The notes under the pieces are model-generated. The model was not told where the DNA came from. It did not search any database and saw only the letters and a program-made list of their open reading frames with translations. Positions 26,422-35,046 of a stretch of 64,000 bases of DNA are shown one piece after another. The DNA lies in assembly GCA_046318595.1 (NCBI GenBank), contig JBKCTV010000066.1:1-64000 (forward strand), written 5' to 3'. The position numbers and the translations under genes are program-made. This stretch comes from DAITMV01 sp046318595. Its GTDB lineage: Bacteria > Pseudomonadota > Gammaproteobacteria > Burkholderiales > Burkholderiaceae_B. Each line of letters begins with the position of its first letter. The stretch's first letter is position 1.

Positions 26422-26937
26422 ATGCCGAAAAAAATAAAACAACTATTTATTTTTATTTTTTTTTCTCACAGCACCTATGCACTTGACTGCAATAATTTTT
26501 ACGAACCAGGATTTCTTGATTACCATAACCTAATCTGCCTGGGCGACAAAGAATTCAGAAAAAAACACTACAATAAAGCATTGGATAAATATAACAAAGC
26601 ATCAAAAATAAATCTTTTTGAAAGCCCAAATTTTTTGGTTTACTATAAAATAGCTGAAGCCCTATGCGCCACAAAAGACTTTAAAAACTGCTCAACGACA
26701 TTAGAAAACTTCGAAACAATGTTAGATATTTATGAAGAAAAAATTCCATGCCCCGAACCTAACACCCCCAACGCTGACACAAAAGTCCCATCAAAAAAAG
26801 TAGTAAGCGTTATGTGCTACGAACTTATATACAAAAGCTACGCCCAACCAAACAAAGACGCCCAAAATAAAATTACCCAATTTACAAAAAAATACAGAGA
26901 AGAAATAGCAAGAATTAAAAAACATTACAATTTATAA
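26422..26937 (+). CDS. Small exported protein, probable immunity protein of the RHS toxin
   Basis: 171 residues of no family I recognise. A signal peptide (KKIKQLFIFIFF...STYA) ends about residue 20, followed by a mature part with six or more cysteines (LDC, CLG, LCAT, NCS, PCP, MCY) and a TPR-like helical pair around FRKKHYNKALDKYNKASKI. It starts 2 bases after the RHS stop and has the same AT-rich composition as the toxin tip, as immunity genes do. Export to the periplasm matches a toxin that would act on the cell wall. The immunity role rests on position and localisation only. Confidence 0.7.
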   Translation: MPKKIKQLFIFIFFSHSTYALDCNNFYEPGFLDYHNLICLGDKEFRKKHYNKALDKYNKASKINLFESPNFLVYYKIAEALCATKDFKNCSTTLENFETMLDIYEEKIPCPEPNTPNADTKVPSKKVVSVMCYELIYKSYAQPNKDAQNKITQFTKKYREEIARIKKHYNL

Positions 26938-27174
26938 ACAACCTCGAAAATTAACAAGGAAGAGTAAATACCATATTTTTTAGTCAGCCAACAGGTGTCT
27001 TTATACCGGCATGCTAGCAACTTTTCCTCTAACGGCTGCTTTTACTGCTCGCCTATAAACTTTAAAGGAAGATTTGAGCCGGCCACAGCTTTTGCGATCG
27101 ATCAAACATCTCATGTAACGCTCCTAGCCAGCCGCCTAAAAAACAGTCTTAAACTAGGATTCACTATATATATC
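26938..27174. other. AT-rich intergenic region without a supported gene
   Basis: 237 bases between the immunity-like gene and the end of the EAL gene, which run towards each other. A GTG-started frame of 68 codons (26995-27201) is open but has no ribosome site, no recognisable product and overlaps the EAL gene. No terminator hairpin with a T-run was found. Confidence 0.5.
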
Positions 27175-30100
27175 TTAAGCTTTTCCACTACCATCATTTG
27201 AATTTTTCGGAACAGATGACGGGGGCACCAAAGTGAGTGAAAAAGTAGGTTTAGGGGCCACCTGTCTTTCTAAATAGTTTTCGATAGATAAAATAGTATT
27301 AGAATCATCAATAAACTGTATAGCGCTAGTTTTACCCAAAAAACTTTCTAAAACAACTGGCTTAGAAATTAAGAAACCTTGGACATAATCCACTTCTAGG
27401 TCGTATAAAGCAACCATCGTCATACTGTCCTCTATCCACTCAGCAACACATTTACAGCCAAGATCGTGCGCAAGACCAACTATAGCCCTCGTTACGGCCA
27501 TGCTTTGGGGGTTTTTGCAAATATCGGTAATAATTGAACCGTCTATTTTTATAATATCTGCACATAGATCAATAGCGTATCTAAAATTGCTATAGCCTGC
27601 CCCAAAATCATCAAGAGCAATTTTTACGCCCATCGCACGAACTTTTTCAACAAAGCCTCTAACAGACTGAACATTAAAAAGCGCCCCGACCTCGGTAATT
27701 TCCAAACACAACTTATTAATGATCTGCTTATTTTTCTTTAGCAAACTCAATGTTTCCGCTAAAAAGTTCTCATCATTTAAGGAACTCGGTAAAATATTTA
27801 CACTGATAGTTTGCAAACCAGCCAATTGATTAAAGTTATCATTTATCCAGTCTAATGTTGTGTTTAGCACCCATGTATCTAGCATCGATGCTCTTCCCTG
27901 GCTGAGGCAAGCATCAATAATATCTCCTGCAGGGAGAGGCTCTCCTGAAAGCCCTCTCATACGTAAAAGTATTTCAGCATGTAAATATTGATCAGGAGCC
28001 GATAGAGACATAATAGGCTGAACAACCAACATTAAATTTTCTGGCAACTTTTGAAGTCCAATTCTATTTGCAATACGGCTCTGCTCTAAAAGTTGCTGCG
28101 TTCTAACCTCATCAAATCTATGAACATTCTTCTCAGGGCTACGTAACCGCGAAACCTTAGCTTCTCTACGGCAAGCTTCAATCGTCTCTAAGACCTCTTG
28201 TACATTTTGAGCAGCGCGGAACTCGCTAACAACAATATTCATTTCTATAAGTATTTGTTTTCGCTCCGCGCTTAGAGCTTGCGTTTTTAAATGATCAAGC
28301 AACCTAGAACAATCTCTCATAGCTTGCTCACTGTTACACACCTCAATAAGTATAATAAAGTTATCAGCTTGTAATCTTGCTATTTCTCCGTAACCACACA
28401 AATGCCTGAACAACTCTTTATATAATATTTTTAACAAATGATCTGCGGCGCCAGGCCCATGTGCGTCATTTAAGTATCGAAAACGTCGGATATCAACACT
28501 AAATATTGTACAAGCGCCTTTACTTTTAAAAATCCTATCGGCCAAACGCTCCTCTAACCCCCTTCTGTTTAGAGCTCCTGTCAAAGCATCGTGCGTAGCT
28601 TGATGATGCAGCGCAAACTCCCTATCCTTTTGTTCAGTTATATCGCTAATTAACCCCATCACAGAGCCATCATCCCTAGACAAAGTAATTTCATACCATT
28701 TGAATTGACGATTATCTTGAGACTCCCGAAAAATATTTTTAACGATGTCTCCTGTCTTTCCTGTTTTGGCACACAATTTTTTTAATTCTTTTGGCGACAA
28801 CGACGGCAACAACAAAGAACCATCCGACAACAAATAATTTTGCTCAAAGTGCTGATTATATTTTAGCAAAAGCCCGTCAAAATTGATTGAGAACATAGCT
28901 GAAGGTGCTAAATTAAACATCCTTTCTAATTTTTGGTGAGCGACTTTGGTCTGCTGAGCGGCTATTGCTCTCTGCAACTGCGCACTTCTTAATGACTCTG
29001 CCACAGCCATTGCTGCCATTAGACTGGCAGCAAGTGTTATAGTGCTACTATTAATTATAGAAATCAAAAACTCTTTTCCTAACCAAGCTGCAACCACTTC
29101 ATTTACAGAACCAGACAAGGTAATAATCAACGATGCCAAGTAAAACAAGGAAGAACTGCTTTTAGTTTGGTGGAAATTTTTAGAAATAATAGTCAGAGAA
29201 AGTATAGGGAAAAACAAAACGCAAGGCCACATAACCTGAAGGAATATTCTATAAGGAGCAAAAACTGACAAAACAACCAAAATCAAAGCTGAAAACTTAA
29301 TAAGATTCCAAACCATTTTGAAAAAACCTGTCATTTCTTGAGGCTTAAACAAATGGAATATTAAACCACAACACGCAGAGTAATATGCGGCTATACTAAT
29401 TTTCCTTACAGCAAAAACCATATTATACGGAATAGTATTTCCATACAATTCCACATCCCAGCCGCCTGATAGCGCAGCCATTCGCAAACTACACATCAAC
29501 CAGACGGAATAAAGTAGAAAAACCCACGTTCTAGTTAAAATCGCCGCAAGCATAACAAAAACCGCTAACAAAGTTAGCCCGCCTTCTAAAAACCCTTTTC
29601 GATGCTCAAATATTGACACTTCCTGAATAAGAGAATCATTTGTCCATTTCTTTATTTCGAGCCTAGCAGGCCCCCGGAAATATATCTTACAAATTAACTC
29701 TTGATCCAGCCCAATACTTTTAACATTTAAAATCCAGCCACCTTTTTTATAGCTAACCCCATTTCCTATACCTTGCGACACGGAAGAAATTTTTTCTACC
29801 GAATTATTTTTTATTGCCCAGCAATCTAATTTTGTAATATGCCTTGAAGCCAACTCTACTTTTTTCTCTTCGTCGTTAAAATTTTTTTTAGGAAAAAATG
29901 ATATCCAAAAAGGTGTCTCCAATAATTCATTTCTTAAAAAACCAGTGCTTTCGTTTTTTTTATCAAACATGTTTTTTAGCTCAAAAACACTCAAGACATT
30001 TTCCGGATCCTCTATTTGCTTAAACCTTAATTTCTCAGGCATTGAATTATGAACAGATATATTAATAAGACATAAAACCAAAATTACAATAAACAAGAGC

Positions 30101-30183
30101 GGGGCAACCCAAACTAGCAAACTGCCAGAACGAACGGTTGACTGACCGAAAAAAACCAAGTCAGGAATAATTTTTTTTGCCAT
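27175..30183 (-). CDS. Membrane 7TM-PAS-degenerate GGDEF-EAL protein, probable c-di-GMP phosphodiesterase
   Basis: 1002 residues. One N-terminal membrane segment (22-42), a periplasmic domain to about 195, then seven or so membrane segments to 395 (7TM-DISM-like), a coiled segment, PAS domain (418-515), GGDEF (520-690) and EAL (700-950). The cyclase signature is QADNF (605-609) instead of GGDEF, so synthesis is not expected. EAL residues needed for hydrolysis are kept: E737 (EIL in place of EAL), N796, E828, D858-D859, K879, E915 and Q935. Third gene of a minus-strand operon, 23 bases after the acyltransferase-like gene. It is strongly AT-rich, unlike its neighbours further out. Confidence 0.88.
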   Translation of the reverse strand: MAKKIIPDLVFFGQSTVRSGSLLVWVAPLLFIVILVLCLINISVHNSMPEKLRFKQIEDPENVLSVFELKNMFDKKNESTGFLRNELLETPFWISFFPKKNFNDEEKKVELASRHITKLDCWAIKNNSVEKISSVSQGIGNGVSYKKGGWILNVKSIGLDQELICKIYFRGPARLEIKKWTNDSLIQEVSIFEHRKGFLEGGLTLLAVFVMLAAILTRTWVFLLYSVWLMCSLRMAALSGGWDVELYGNTIPYNMVFAVRKISIAAYYSACCGLIFHLFKPQEMTGFFKMVWNLIKFSALILVVLSVFAPYRIFLQVMWPCVLFFPILSLTIISKNFHQTKSSSSLFYLASLIITLSGSVNEVVAAWLGKEFLISIINSSTITLAASLMAAMAVAESLRSAQLQRAIAAQQTKVAHQKLERMFNLAPSAMFSINFDGLLLKYNQHFEQNYLLSDGSLLLPSLSPKELKKLCAKTGKTGDIVKNIFRESQDNRQFKWYEITLSRDDGSVMGLISDITEQKDREFALHHQATHDALTGALNRRGLEERLADRIFKSKGACTIFSVDIRRFRYLNDAHGPGAADHLLKILYKELFRHLCGYGEIARLQADNFIILIEVCNSEQAMRDCSRLLDHLKTQALSAERKQILIEMNIVVSEFRAAQNVQEVLETIEACRREAKVSRLRSPEKNVHRFDEVRTQQLLEQSRIANRIGLQKLPENLMLVVQPIMSLSAPDQYLHAEILLRMRGLSGEPLPAGDIIDACLSQGRASMLDTWVLNTTLDWINDNFNQLAGLQTISVNILPSSLNDENFLAETLSLLKKNKQIINKLCLEITEVGALFNVQSVRGFVEKVRAMGVKIALDDFGAGYSNFRYAIDLCADIIKIDGSIITDICKNPQSMAVTRAIVGLAHDLGCKCVAEWIEDSMTMVALYDLEVDYVQGFLISKPVVLESFLGKTSAIQFIDDSNTILSIENYLERQVAPKPTFSLTLVPPSSVPKNSNDGSGKA

Positions 30184-30206
30184 TTTGATTACCTACAATA
30201 CCTATC

Positions 30207-30923
30207 TTATGCGCTTGCTTTAAAAAACGAAGGACCATATTTTTCCTTTTCTATGCATAACATATGCAAACCCTCTAAAACATCAGGGTGAAACGTTTTA
30301 ACGAAACTATGATAAAAAGGATGCTCTATTTTTTTCCAGTATTGCTCTATTGCCATCAAATTAAACCACATTACACGATGTGCTATTCCACCAATATGAC
30401 TCATGGGATAAAATTCTTTATTTTCAAACAACTCATTAAATTGAAATACTTGATATTGCTTATCTACAGGCGATCTCGCGCAGAGGAAAATATTGCTTAC
30501 GTCATTTAGCCTTGCATACCAATACGAAGCCTTCATCAACATCAAACGAACAGTTAAACTCCCATTGCTGCCCGTAGCTGTTAAGCGAGTTATTTCTGCT
30601 ACAGTATTATTCTTTAGTGCTGCAGGAAGACTAACAGACCTCTCCAACCCCAAATTCGTCGACCTTGCCACCTGCACCCTAACCGTCCCAATCACCGACT
30701 CATCAACCTTCGACACCGCCAGCATCACCGCATAATCAGGATGCCGATCTTCAGGCGTAATATCCTGCATACCTTCCGCCAGTTCCGGAATATGCTTTTT
30801 ATAGCATTTGTAACGGATGTCACAGGCCTTTTGTAGCAGCTCCTCGGTATCGGCAAAGATGATCCGAAAAGGCAGCAATTGCTGTATCAGTCCACTAGAA
30901 GAAGAATCAGGCGTCGTTTCCAT
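30207..30923 (-). CDS. FeeM/LuxI-like N-acyltransferase (N-acyl amino acid synthase family)
   Basis: 238 residues with the GNAT-derived fold shared by AHL synthases and FeeM N-acyl amino acid synthases: IRYKCYKKH near residue 37, GTVRVQVARS and the EITRLTATGSN motif near 128, and a methionine/tryptophan-rich C-terminus (HRVMWFNLMAIEQYWKK). Such enzymes transfer an acyl chain from acyl-ACP to an amino acid or homoserine lactone; the acceptor cannot be told from sequence. It lies between a hybrid kinase (41 bases) and an EAL protein (23 bases). Its 5' third is G+C-rich and the rest AT-rich, with the change near 30655. Confidence 0.78.
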   Translation of the reverse strand: METTPDSSSSGLIQQLLPFRIIFADTEELLQKACDIRYKCYKKHIPELAEGMQDITPEDRHPDYAVMLAVSKVDESVIGTVRVQVARSTNLGLERSVSLPAALKNNTVAEITRLTATGSNGSLTVRLMLMKASYWYARLNDVSNIFLCARSPVDKQYQVFQFNELFENKEFYPMSHIGGIAHRVMWFNLMAIEQYWKKIEHPFYHSFVKTFHPDVLEGLHMLCIEKEKYGPSFFKASA

Positions 30924-30964
30924 AATCTTTTACCTAGCATCACGTTAAAAACCGTTAAAAGCTT

Positions 30965-33421
30965 TCATTGAGTTTCTTTACTCAACTGCTGCTCGATAGT
31001 TGTAAAAAGATCGGCCAAAGCTGTTTTCAGATCATGACACAATGCATCCGTATCGTCATCGGGGCTACTTTGGGAAATTGATTCTTCAAGGGCTTGCGCC
31101 AAATGCGCGACCCGCGCCGCGCCTATGGTACCGGCAACACCTTTTAGCGTATGAGCAAGGGTGCGCAAATCGGCGGTGGCGGCGATCTGTCGATCGATTT
31201 TATTTTCGATACCTCGATAATCCTCAACGAAACGACGCAACATACGCACCAGTAACTCATGATTACCGGATAGCCGGCGCAGCGCATCGGCCATATTCAG
31301 TGTCGAATACAGCGATACGTCTTGATGAATGGCTTGCCGGTTCTTTAAAGCACACAAAATCCACTCGGCGATTCTTTGTACATCGATCGGCTTGGACAAA
31401 TGATCGTTCATCCCTGCATCCAGGCAGCGCTGTCGCTCCGGCTCCAGGGTGTGGGAGGTCAAGGCGAGTATCGGCAAAATACTTTTATCGAAACGGGTAC
31501 GGATTTCTCGGGTGGCTTGCAACCCGTCCATAACGGGCATTTGTATATCCATCAACACCAAATCGTAGTTTTTGATCGGGTTATTCACCGCGACGACGGC
31601 TTCCCGGCCGTTGACAACACCATCCACCTCGGCGCCGAGTGCAGACAACAGTTCGGTAGTGATCTCGCGCAACGCATCGCTGTCTTCCGCAACGAGAACG
31701 CGCGTACCCAGCAGGGGCAAAGCGCCCCAGCGTTGGATGACGGCCGGCTCTTCGTTGCGAACAGGGACCTCGGAAGCGCGCAAGGCATCGATTAGGCGAT
31801 GCACATCGAAAGGCTTGAGAATATATTGCGAAATTCCCAGATCAACCAAACGAGGCATGGCGCTCGATTGCTGCAAATGGCTGATCATCGCGGCGATGCG
31901 TGGCGGAACGCTTTGTTTGCGGAAAACCTGGAGCATGCCCTCGGCCAGATCGAGTCCGCCATGCAAAGTATCGAGGCTCACGACGACGTCGGACGGCGGA
32001 TGCTCGGTGAATAGCCCGCTCTCAATCGCTTGCGAAAGCTCTTCGAGCGAGGCGTACGAATTGACGCGTTCGAACAGCAAGCCGAGATTTTTTCTCAAAA
32101 TGGCGCTTTCCGTTTCGTTATGATCGACGATGACCAGGTGCCGAAAATCGCTGCTGAACTCCGTGGGCACTTCCTGATGAAGTACCCGTGGAAAGGGAAT
32201 CATGGCTTTGAAACATGAGCCTTTGCCTGGTTCGCTACTGGCGAATAATCGGCCTCCCATCAGCGCTACTAATCTTTTAGTGATCGAAAGACCCAATCCA
32301 GTTCCACCATATTTTCGAGTTGTGTCGCCATCGGCCTGTGTAAAGGACTCGAACAGTTGCTCGATCTTGTTCTGCTCGATGCCGATGCCGGTATCGAGCA
32401 CGCTGAATTCGATGCCGACTTCATGCTCATCGATGGGTTGATGATAGACGGCGACCACAACCGTGCCGCGCTCCGTGAACTTGATGGCGTTGCTCAACAG
32501 GTTCATCAGAATCTGGGACAGCCGCAATGGATCGCCACGCAGGAGGGGCGGCGTATCGAGCGGAAAGTCAAAGACCAGCGAAATATTTTTTTTCTCCGCC
32601 ATGATAGCGCCGATATTGCCCAGCTCGTTCAACACCGCAGTCAGGTCGAACTGCATGATTTCGAGCTCCACCTTGCCGGCCTCGATTTTCGAGACGTCCA
32701 GAATGTCGTTCAACACGGCCAACAGGCCCACTGCGGCAGACCGCGCCTTAACGAGGAGCTCGCGAGTATGCAGATCGGTGTGCTTGTTGGCGATGTCCAG
32801 ATAACCGATGACGGCAGCCAGAGGCGTACGGATTTCATGGCCGACGTTGGCCAGGAACTCGCTTTTGGTGCGGGTAGCCGCTTCCGCCATGGCGCGGGCC
32901 TGTTCCAGCTCGGTTCGCTGCAATTGCTGCTGGCGATAATGCTCCTTCATGACCGCCAGCGTTTTTTCGAACTCGTCGATTTCATCGATGTAGTGCAGCA
33001 GGCCATCAGGGCCGGGCTGAAGCTCGCCGGACAGTTCGCGAATGTGTTCGCTGAGCCGGCGAACACGGTTGAGAATGTGTTTTTGCAGCAAAAAAAACGG
33101 CAGGCTAAACCCAACCAGCAAGGCCAAGGCGGCGCAGAGCAGGTTGATGTTGAGCGTTTCGTCGATCGCATTGCGGATGTGATGACGCCGCACCAGCAGA
33201 TCATGCTGATCGACCGGATTGGTGATGACCGTGCCAGCCATATCGAGCACTTGCGTGCTTTGATTGGACAATTTGTTTAAAAAAAGTAAATTGGTGACGA
33301 CTGCAAAAAGTATGATCGTGATGAACCCGACGGCCACCAACCAGATATTGATGGACAAGGTATTGTCCAATCGCAGTTTCTCGTCACTTTTATTTACTAC
33401 CGTCTGGGGGACCGTATACAT
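30965..33421 (-). CDS. Hybrid histidine kinase with two receiver modules and HPT
   Basis: 818 residues: membrane segment near 26-50, short periplasmic part, second membrane segment near 93-112, HAMP, HisKA with H195 in NVGHEIRTPLAA, HATPase (NLLSNAIKF, DTGIGI, GGTGLGLS), a divergent receiver (about 425-550), a standard receiver with D625 in LMDIQMPVMDG, and an HPT domain with H757 in AHTLKG. The layout is that of BarA/RpfC-type phosphorelay sensors. ATG at 33421 has GAGG 5 bases upstream; a TTG nine codons earlier is less likely. It is the first gene of the kinase-acyltransferase-EAL operon. The signal and the output regulator are not known. Confidence 0.92.
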   Translation of the reverse strand: MYTVPQTVVNKSDEKLRLDNTLSINIWLVAVGFITIILFAVVTNLLFLNKLSNQSTQVLDMAGTVITNPVDQHDLLVRRHHIRNAIDETLNINLLCAALALLVGFSLPFFLLQKHILNRVRRLSEHIRELSGELQPGPDGLLHYIDEIDEFEKTLAVMKEHYRQQQLQRTELEQARAMAEAATRTKSEFLANVGHEIRTPLAAVIGYLDIANKHTDLHTRELLVKARSAAVGLLAVLNDILDVSKIEAGKVELEIMQFDLTAVLNELGNIGAIMAEKKNISLVFDFPLDTPPLLRGDPLRLSQILMNLLSNAIKFTERGTVVVAVYHQPIDEHEVGIEFSVLDTGIGIEQNKIEQLFESFTQADGDTTRKYGGTGLGLSITKRLVALMGGRLFASSEPGKGSCFKAMIPFPRVLHQEVPTEFSSDFRHLVIVDHNETESAILRKNLGLLFERVNSYASLEELSQAIESGLFTEHPPSDVVVSLDTLHGGLDLAEGMLQVFRKQSVPPRIAAMISHLQQSSAMPRLVDLGISQYILKPFDVHRLIDALRASEVPVRNEEPAVIQRWGALPLLGTRVLVAEDSDALREITTELLSALGAEVDGVVNGREAVVAVNNPIKNYDLVLMDIQMPVMDGLQATREIRTRFDKSILPILALTSHTLEPERQRCLDAGMNDHLSKPIDVQRIAEWILCALKNRQAIHQDVSLYSTLNMADALRRLSGNHELLVRMLRRFVEDYRGIENKIDRQIAATADLRTLAHTLKGVAGTIGAARVAHLAQALEESISQSSPDDDTDALCHDLKTALADLFTTIEQQLSKETQ

Positions 33422-33441
33422 GCCAGCCTCATGAAATGAAT

Positions 33442-33456
33442 CGAGCAAGATGCTCG
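33442..33456 (-). promoter_or_regulatory. Small hairpin in the kinase leader
   Basis: CGAGCA and TGCTCG pair across three bases some 20 bases before the kinase ATG, close to its ribosome site. It could affect translation; no regulator is implied. Confidence 0.25.
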
Positions 33457-33550
33457 TAGGCCTACAGTATTGGGGTTAACCAGTGAAACCAAACCCCCAA
33501 ACGGGTACGAGCCAGGATTCATGCCCTATCCGGACGATCCTTTTTCTTGC

Positions 33551-35041
33551 TCAGCGGAAAAATATGGTCGCCAGACCGAGAAAAATGAAAAACCCCATAC
33601 TATCCGTCGTAAAGGTCAGCAGCACCGACGAACCGAGCGCAGGATCGCGGCCGAGCCGCTGCAAGGCAAACGGTACGGCCATACCGATGACGGCGCCGAC
33701 CAGTAAATTCAAGGTCATGGCGATCGTCATGAGGGCGCCCAGCAGCAGGCCATCGGGCGAATGACTGTAGAGCAGCCAGGCCGCTAGGCCGGCGATGCCG
33801 CCCCACACGACGCCATTCATACCGGCCACGGCCAGTTCCTTGGCCATCAGCCGACGGGCATTATCGCCAGTGACCTGGCCGAGCGCGATCGACCGGATCA
33901 TGAGGGTCATCGTCTGGTTGCCGGAGTTGCCGGCGATCCCGGCGACGATCGGCATCAGCGTAGCGAGTGCCACGACTTTTTCGATGGTGGTTTCGAAAGT
34001 GCCGATGACCCGGCTGGCGAAAAAAGCCGTGCAGAGGTTGACGGCGAGCCACAGCCAGCGGTTTTTGGCGGATTGCCAGACCGAGGCGAACAAGTCTTCC
34101 TCTTCCCGTAAACCGGCCTGCGACAGCAGGTCCGCTTCGCCCTCCTCGCGAATGACGTCGACGACTTCGTCGACCGTGAGGCGACCGACCAGCCTGCCCT
34201 GCGGGCCGATGACCGGAGCCGAGACGAGGTCGTAGCGCTCGAACGCCTGGGCCGCTTCAGACAAATCGTCGAATGGCGACAGCGTCAGCAATTCGCGCCG
34301 CATCACGTCGACCACGCGGGTTTCGGGTTCATTGATCAGCAGCCGGTCGAGCGGCAGACTGCCCTGCAGGCGGTCCTGACGGTCGACGACGAACACCTGG
34401 TCGGTGTGATCGGGCAGTTCGCGGAAATGCCGCAGATAGCGCAACACGACTTCAAGCGACACGTCGTCGCGGATCGTGACCATTTCGAAATCCATCCGCG
34501 TACCGACCGAATCCTCCGGGTACGACATCGCCGCACGCAGCTGTTCGCGTTCCTCCAGCGACAGGCTGGACGCGACTTCCTCGACGACTTCGCGTGGCAG
34601 GTCGGCGGCGAGCTCGGCGATTTCATCGGTGTCCAGCCTCTCGGCGGCCGCCACCAGGGATTCGCGGTCCATCGAGCGGATCAGACGTTCGCGTACGGCA
34701 TCGGACAGCTCGAGCAGAATTTCGCCGTCGCGCCCGGCCTTGACGAGATCCCAGACGATCAGCCGTTCCTCCTGGGGCAGCGATTCGAGGATGTAGGCGA
34801 TATCGGCCGGATGCATGACCTCCAGCTTGCCGCGCAGCTCGGTCAAGTGCTGGCGATGCACAAGATCCTCGACCAGCGACTGGCGGTCGGGCTGCTTCGG
34901 CAACTGGTTGTGCACAACGCTCTCGACCACCCGCTGCTTGCGCAGCAGGCTCTGGACTTCGGTCAGGGCGCGCTGCGCGTCGTCGATGTCGCGCGGCGTC
35001 TGCGGCTGGCCGCTGTAGAGATCGTGTTCAGAATGTGCCAC
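33551..35041 (-). CDS. mgtE: Magnesium transporter MgtE
   Basis: Mg2+ channel of 496 residues: helical MgtE_N domain (about 60-160), two CBS domains that sense cytosolic Mg2+ (about 165-300, including VVDRQDRLQGSLPLDRLL), and five C-terminal membrane segments with the pore motif region PIVAGIAGNSGNQTMTL. The start is GTG, five bases after the stop of the antiporter gene, with no clear ribosome site, suggesting coupling. Confidence 0.95.
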   Translation of the reverse strand: MAHSEHDLYSGQPQTPRDIDDAQRALTEVQSLLRKQRVVESVVHNQLPKQPDRQSLVEDLVHRQHLTELRGKLEVMHPADIAYILESLPQEERLIVWDLVKAGRDGEILLELSDAVRERLIRSMDRESLVAAAERLDTDEIAELAADLPREVVEEVASSLSLEEREQLRAAMSYPEDSVGTRMDFEMVTIRDDVSLEVVLRYLRHFRELPDHTDQVFVVDRQDRLQGSLPLDRLLINEPETRVVDVMRRELLTLSPFDDLSEAAQAFERYDLVSAPVIGPQGRLVGRLTVDEVVDVIREEGEADLLSQAGLREEEDLFASVWQSAKNRWLWLAVNLCTAFFASRVIGTFETTIEKVVALATLMPIVAGIAGNSGNQTMTLMIRSIALGQVTGDNARRLMAKELAVAGMNGVVWGGIAGLAAWLLYSHSPDGLLLGALMTIAMTLNLLVGAVIGMAVPFALQRLGRDPALGSSVLLTFTTDSMGFFIFLGLATIFFR

Positions 35042-35046
35042 GGGGC

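Larger units (their letters stand above)
25440..30655. other. AT-rich block with both ends inside genes
   Basis: By hand count single 60-base lines go from 58% G+C in the RHS core (23161) to 23% in the gene after it (26581), 33% in the EAL gene (29761) and the acyltransferase 3' half (30361), then 60% at 30661. The left edge is in the tip of the RHS gene, the right edge inside the acyltransferase-like gene. The block suggests acquisition or recombination with a lower-G+C donor. Confidence 0.6.

Noticed and set aside
26995..27201. 68-codon GTG-started frame after the immunity-like gene
   Set aside because: No ribosome site, no recognisable product, and it overlaps the 3' end of the EAL gene on the other strand.
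32357..33280. 307-codon frame opposite the hybrid kinase
   Set aside because: Shadow of a clear kinase; composition rich in Q, H and D without motifs.
33422..33550. TTGGTT-N17-TACTGT as the kinase promoter
   Set aside because: The -10 matches only three consensus bases; not enough to call.
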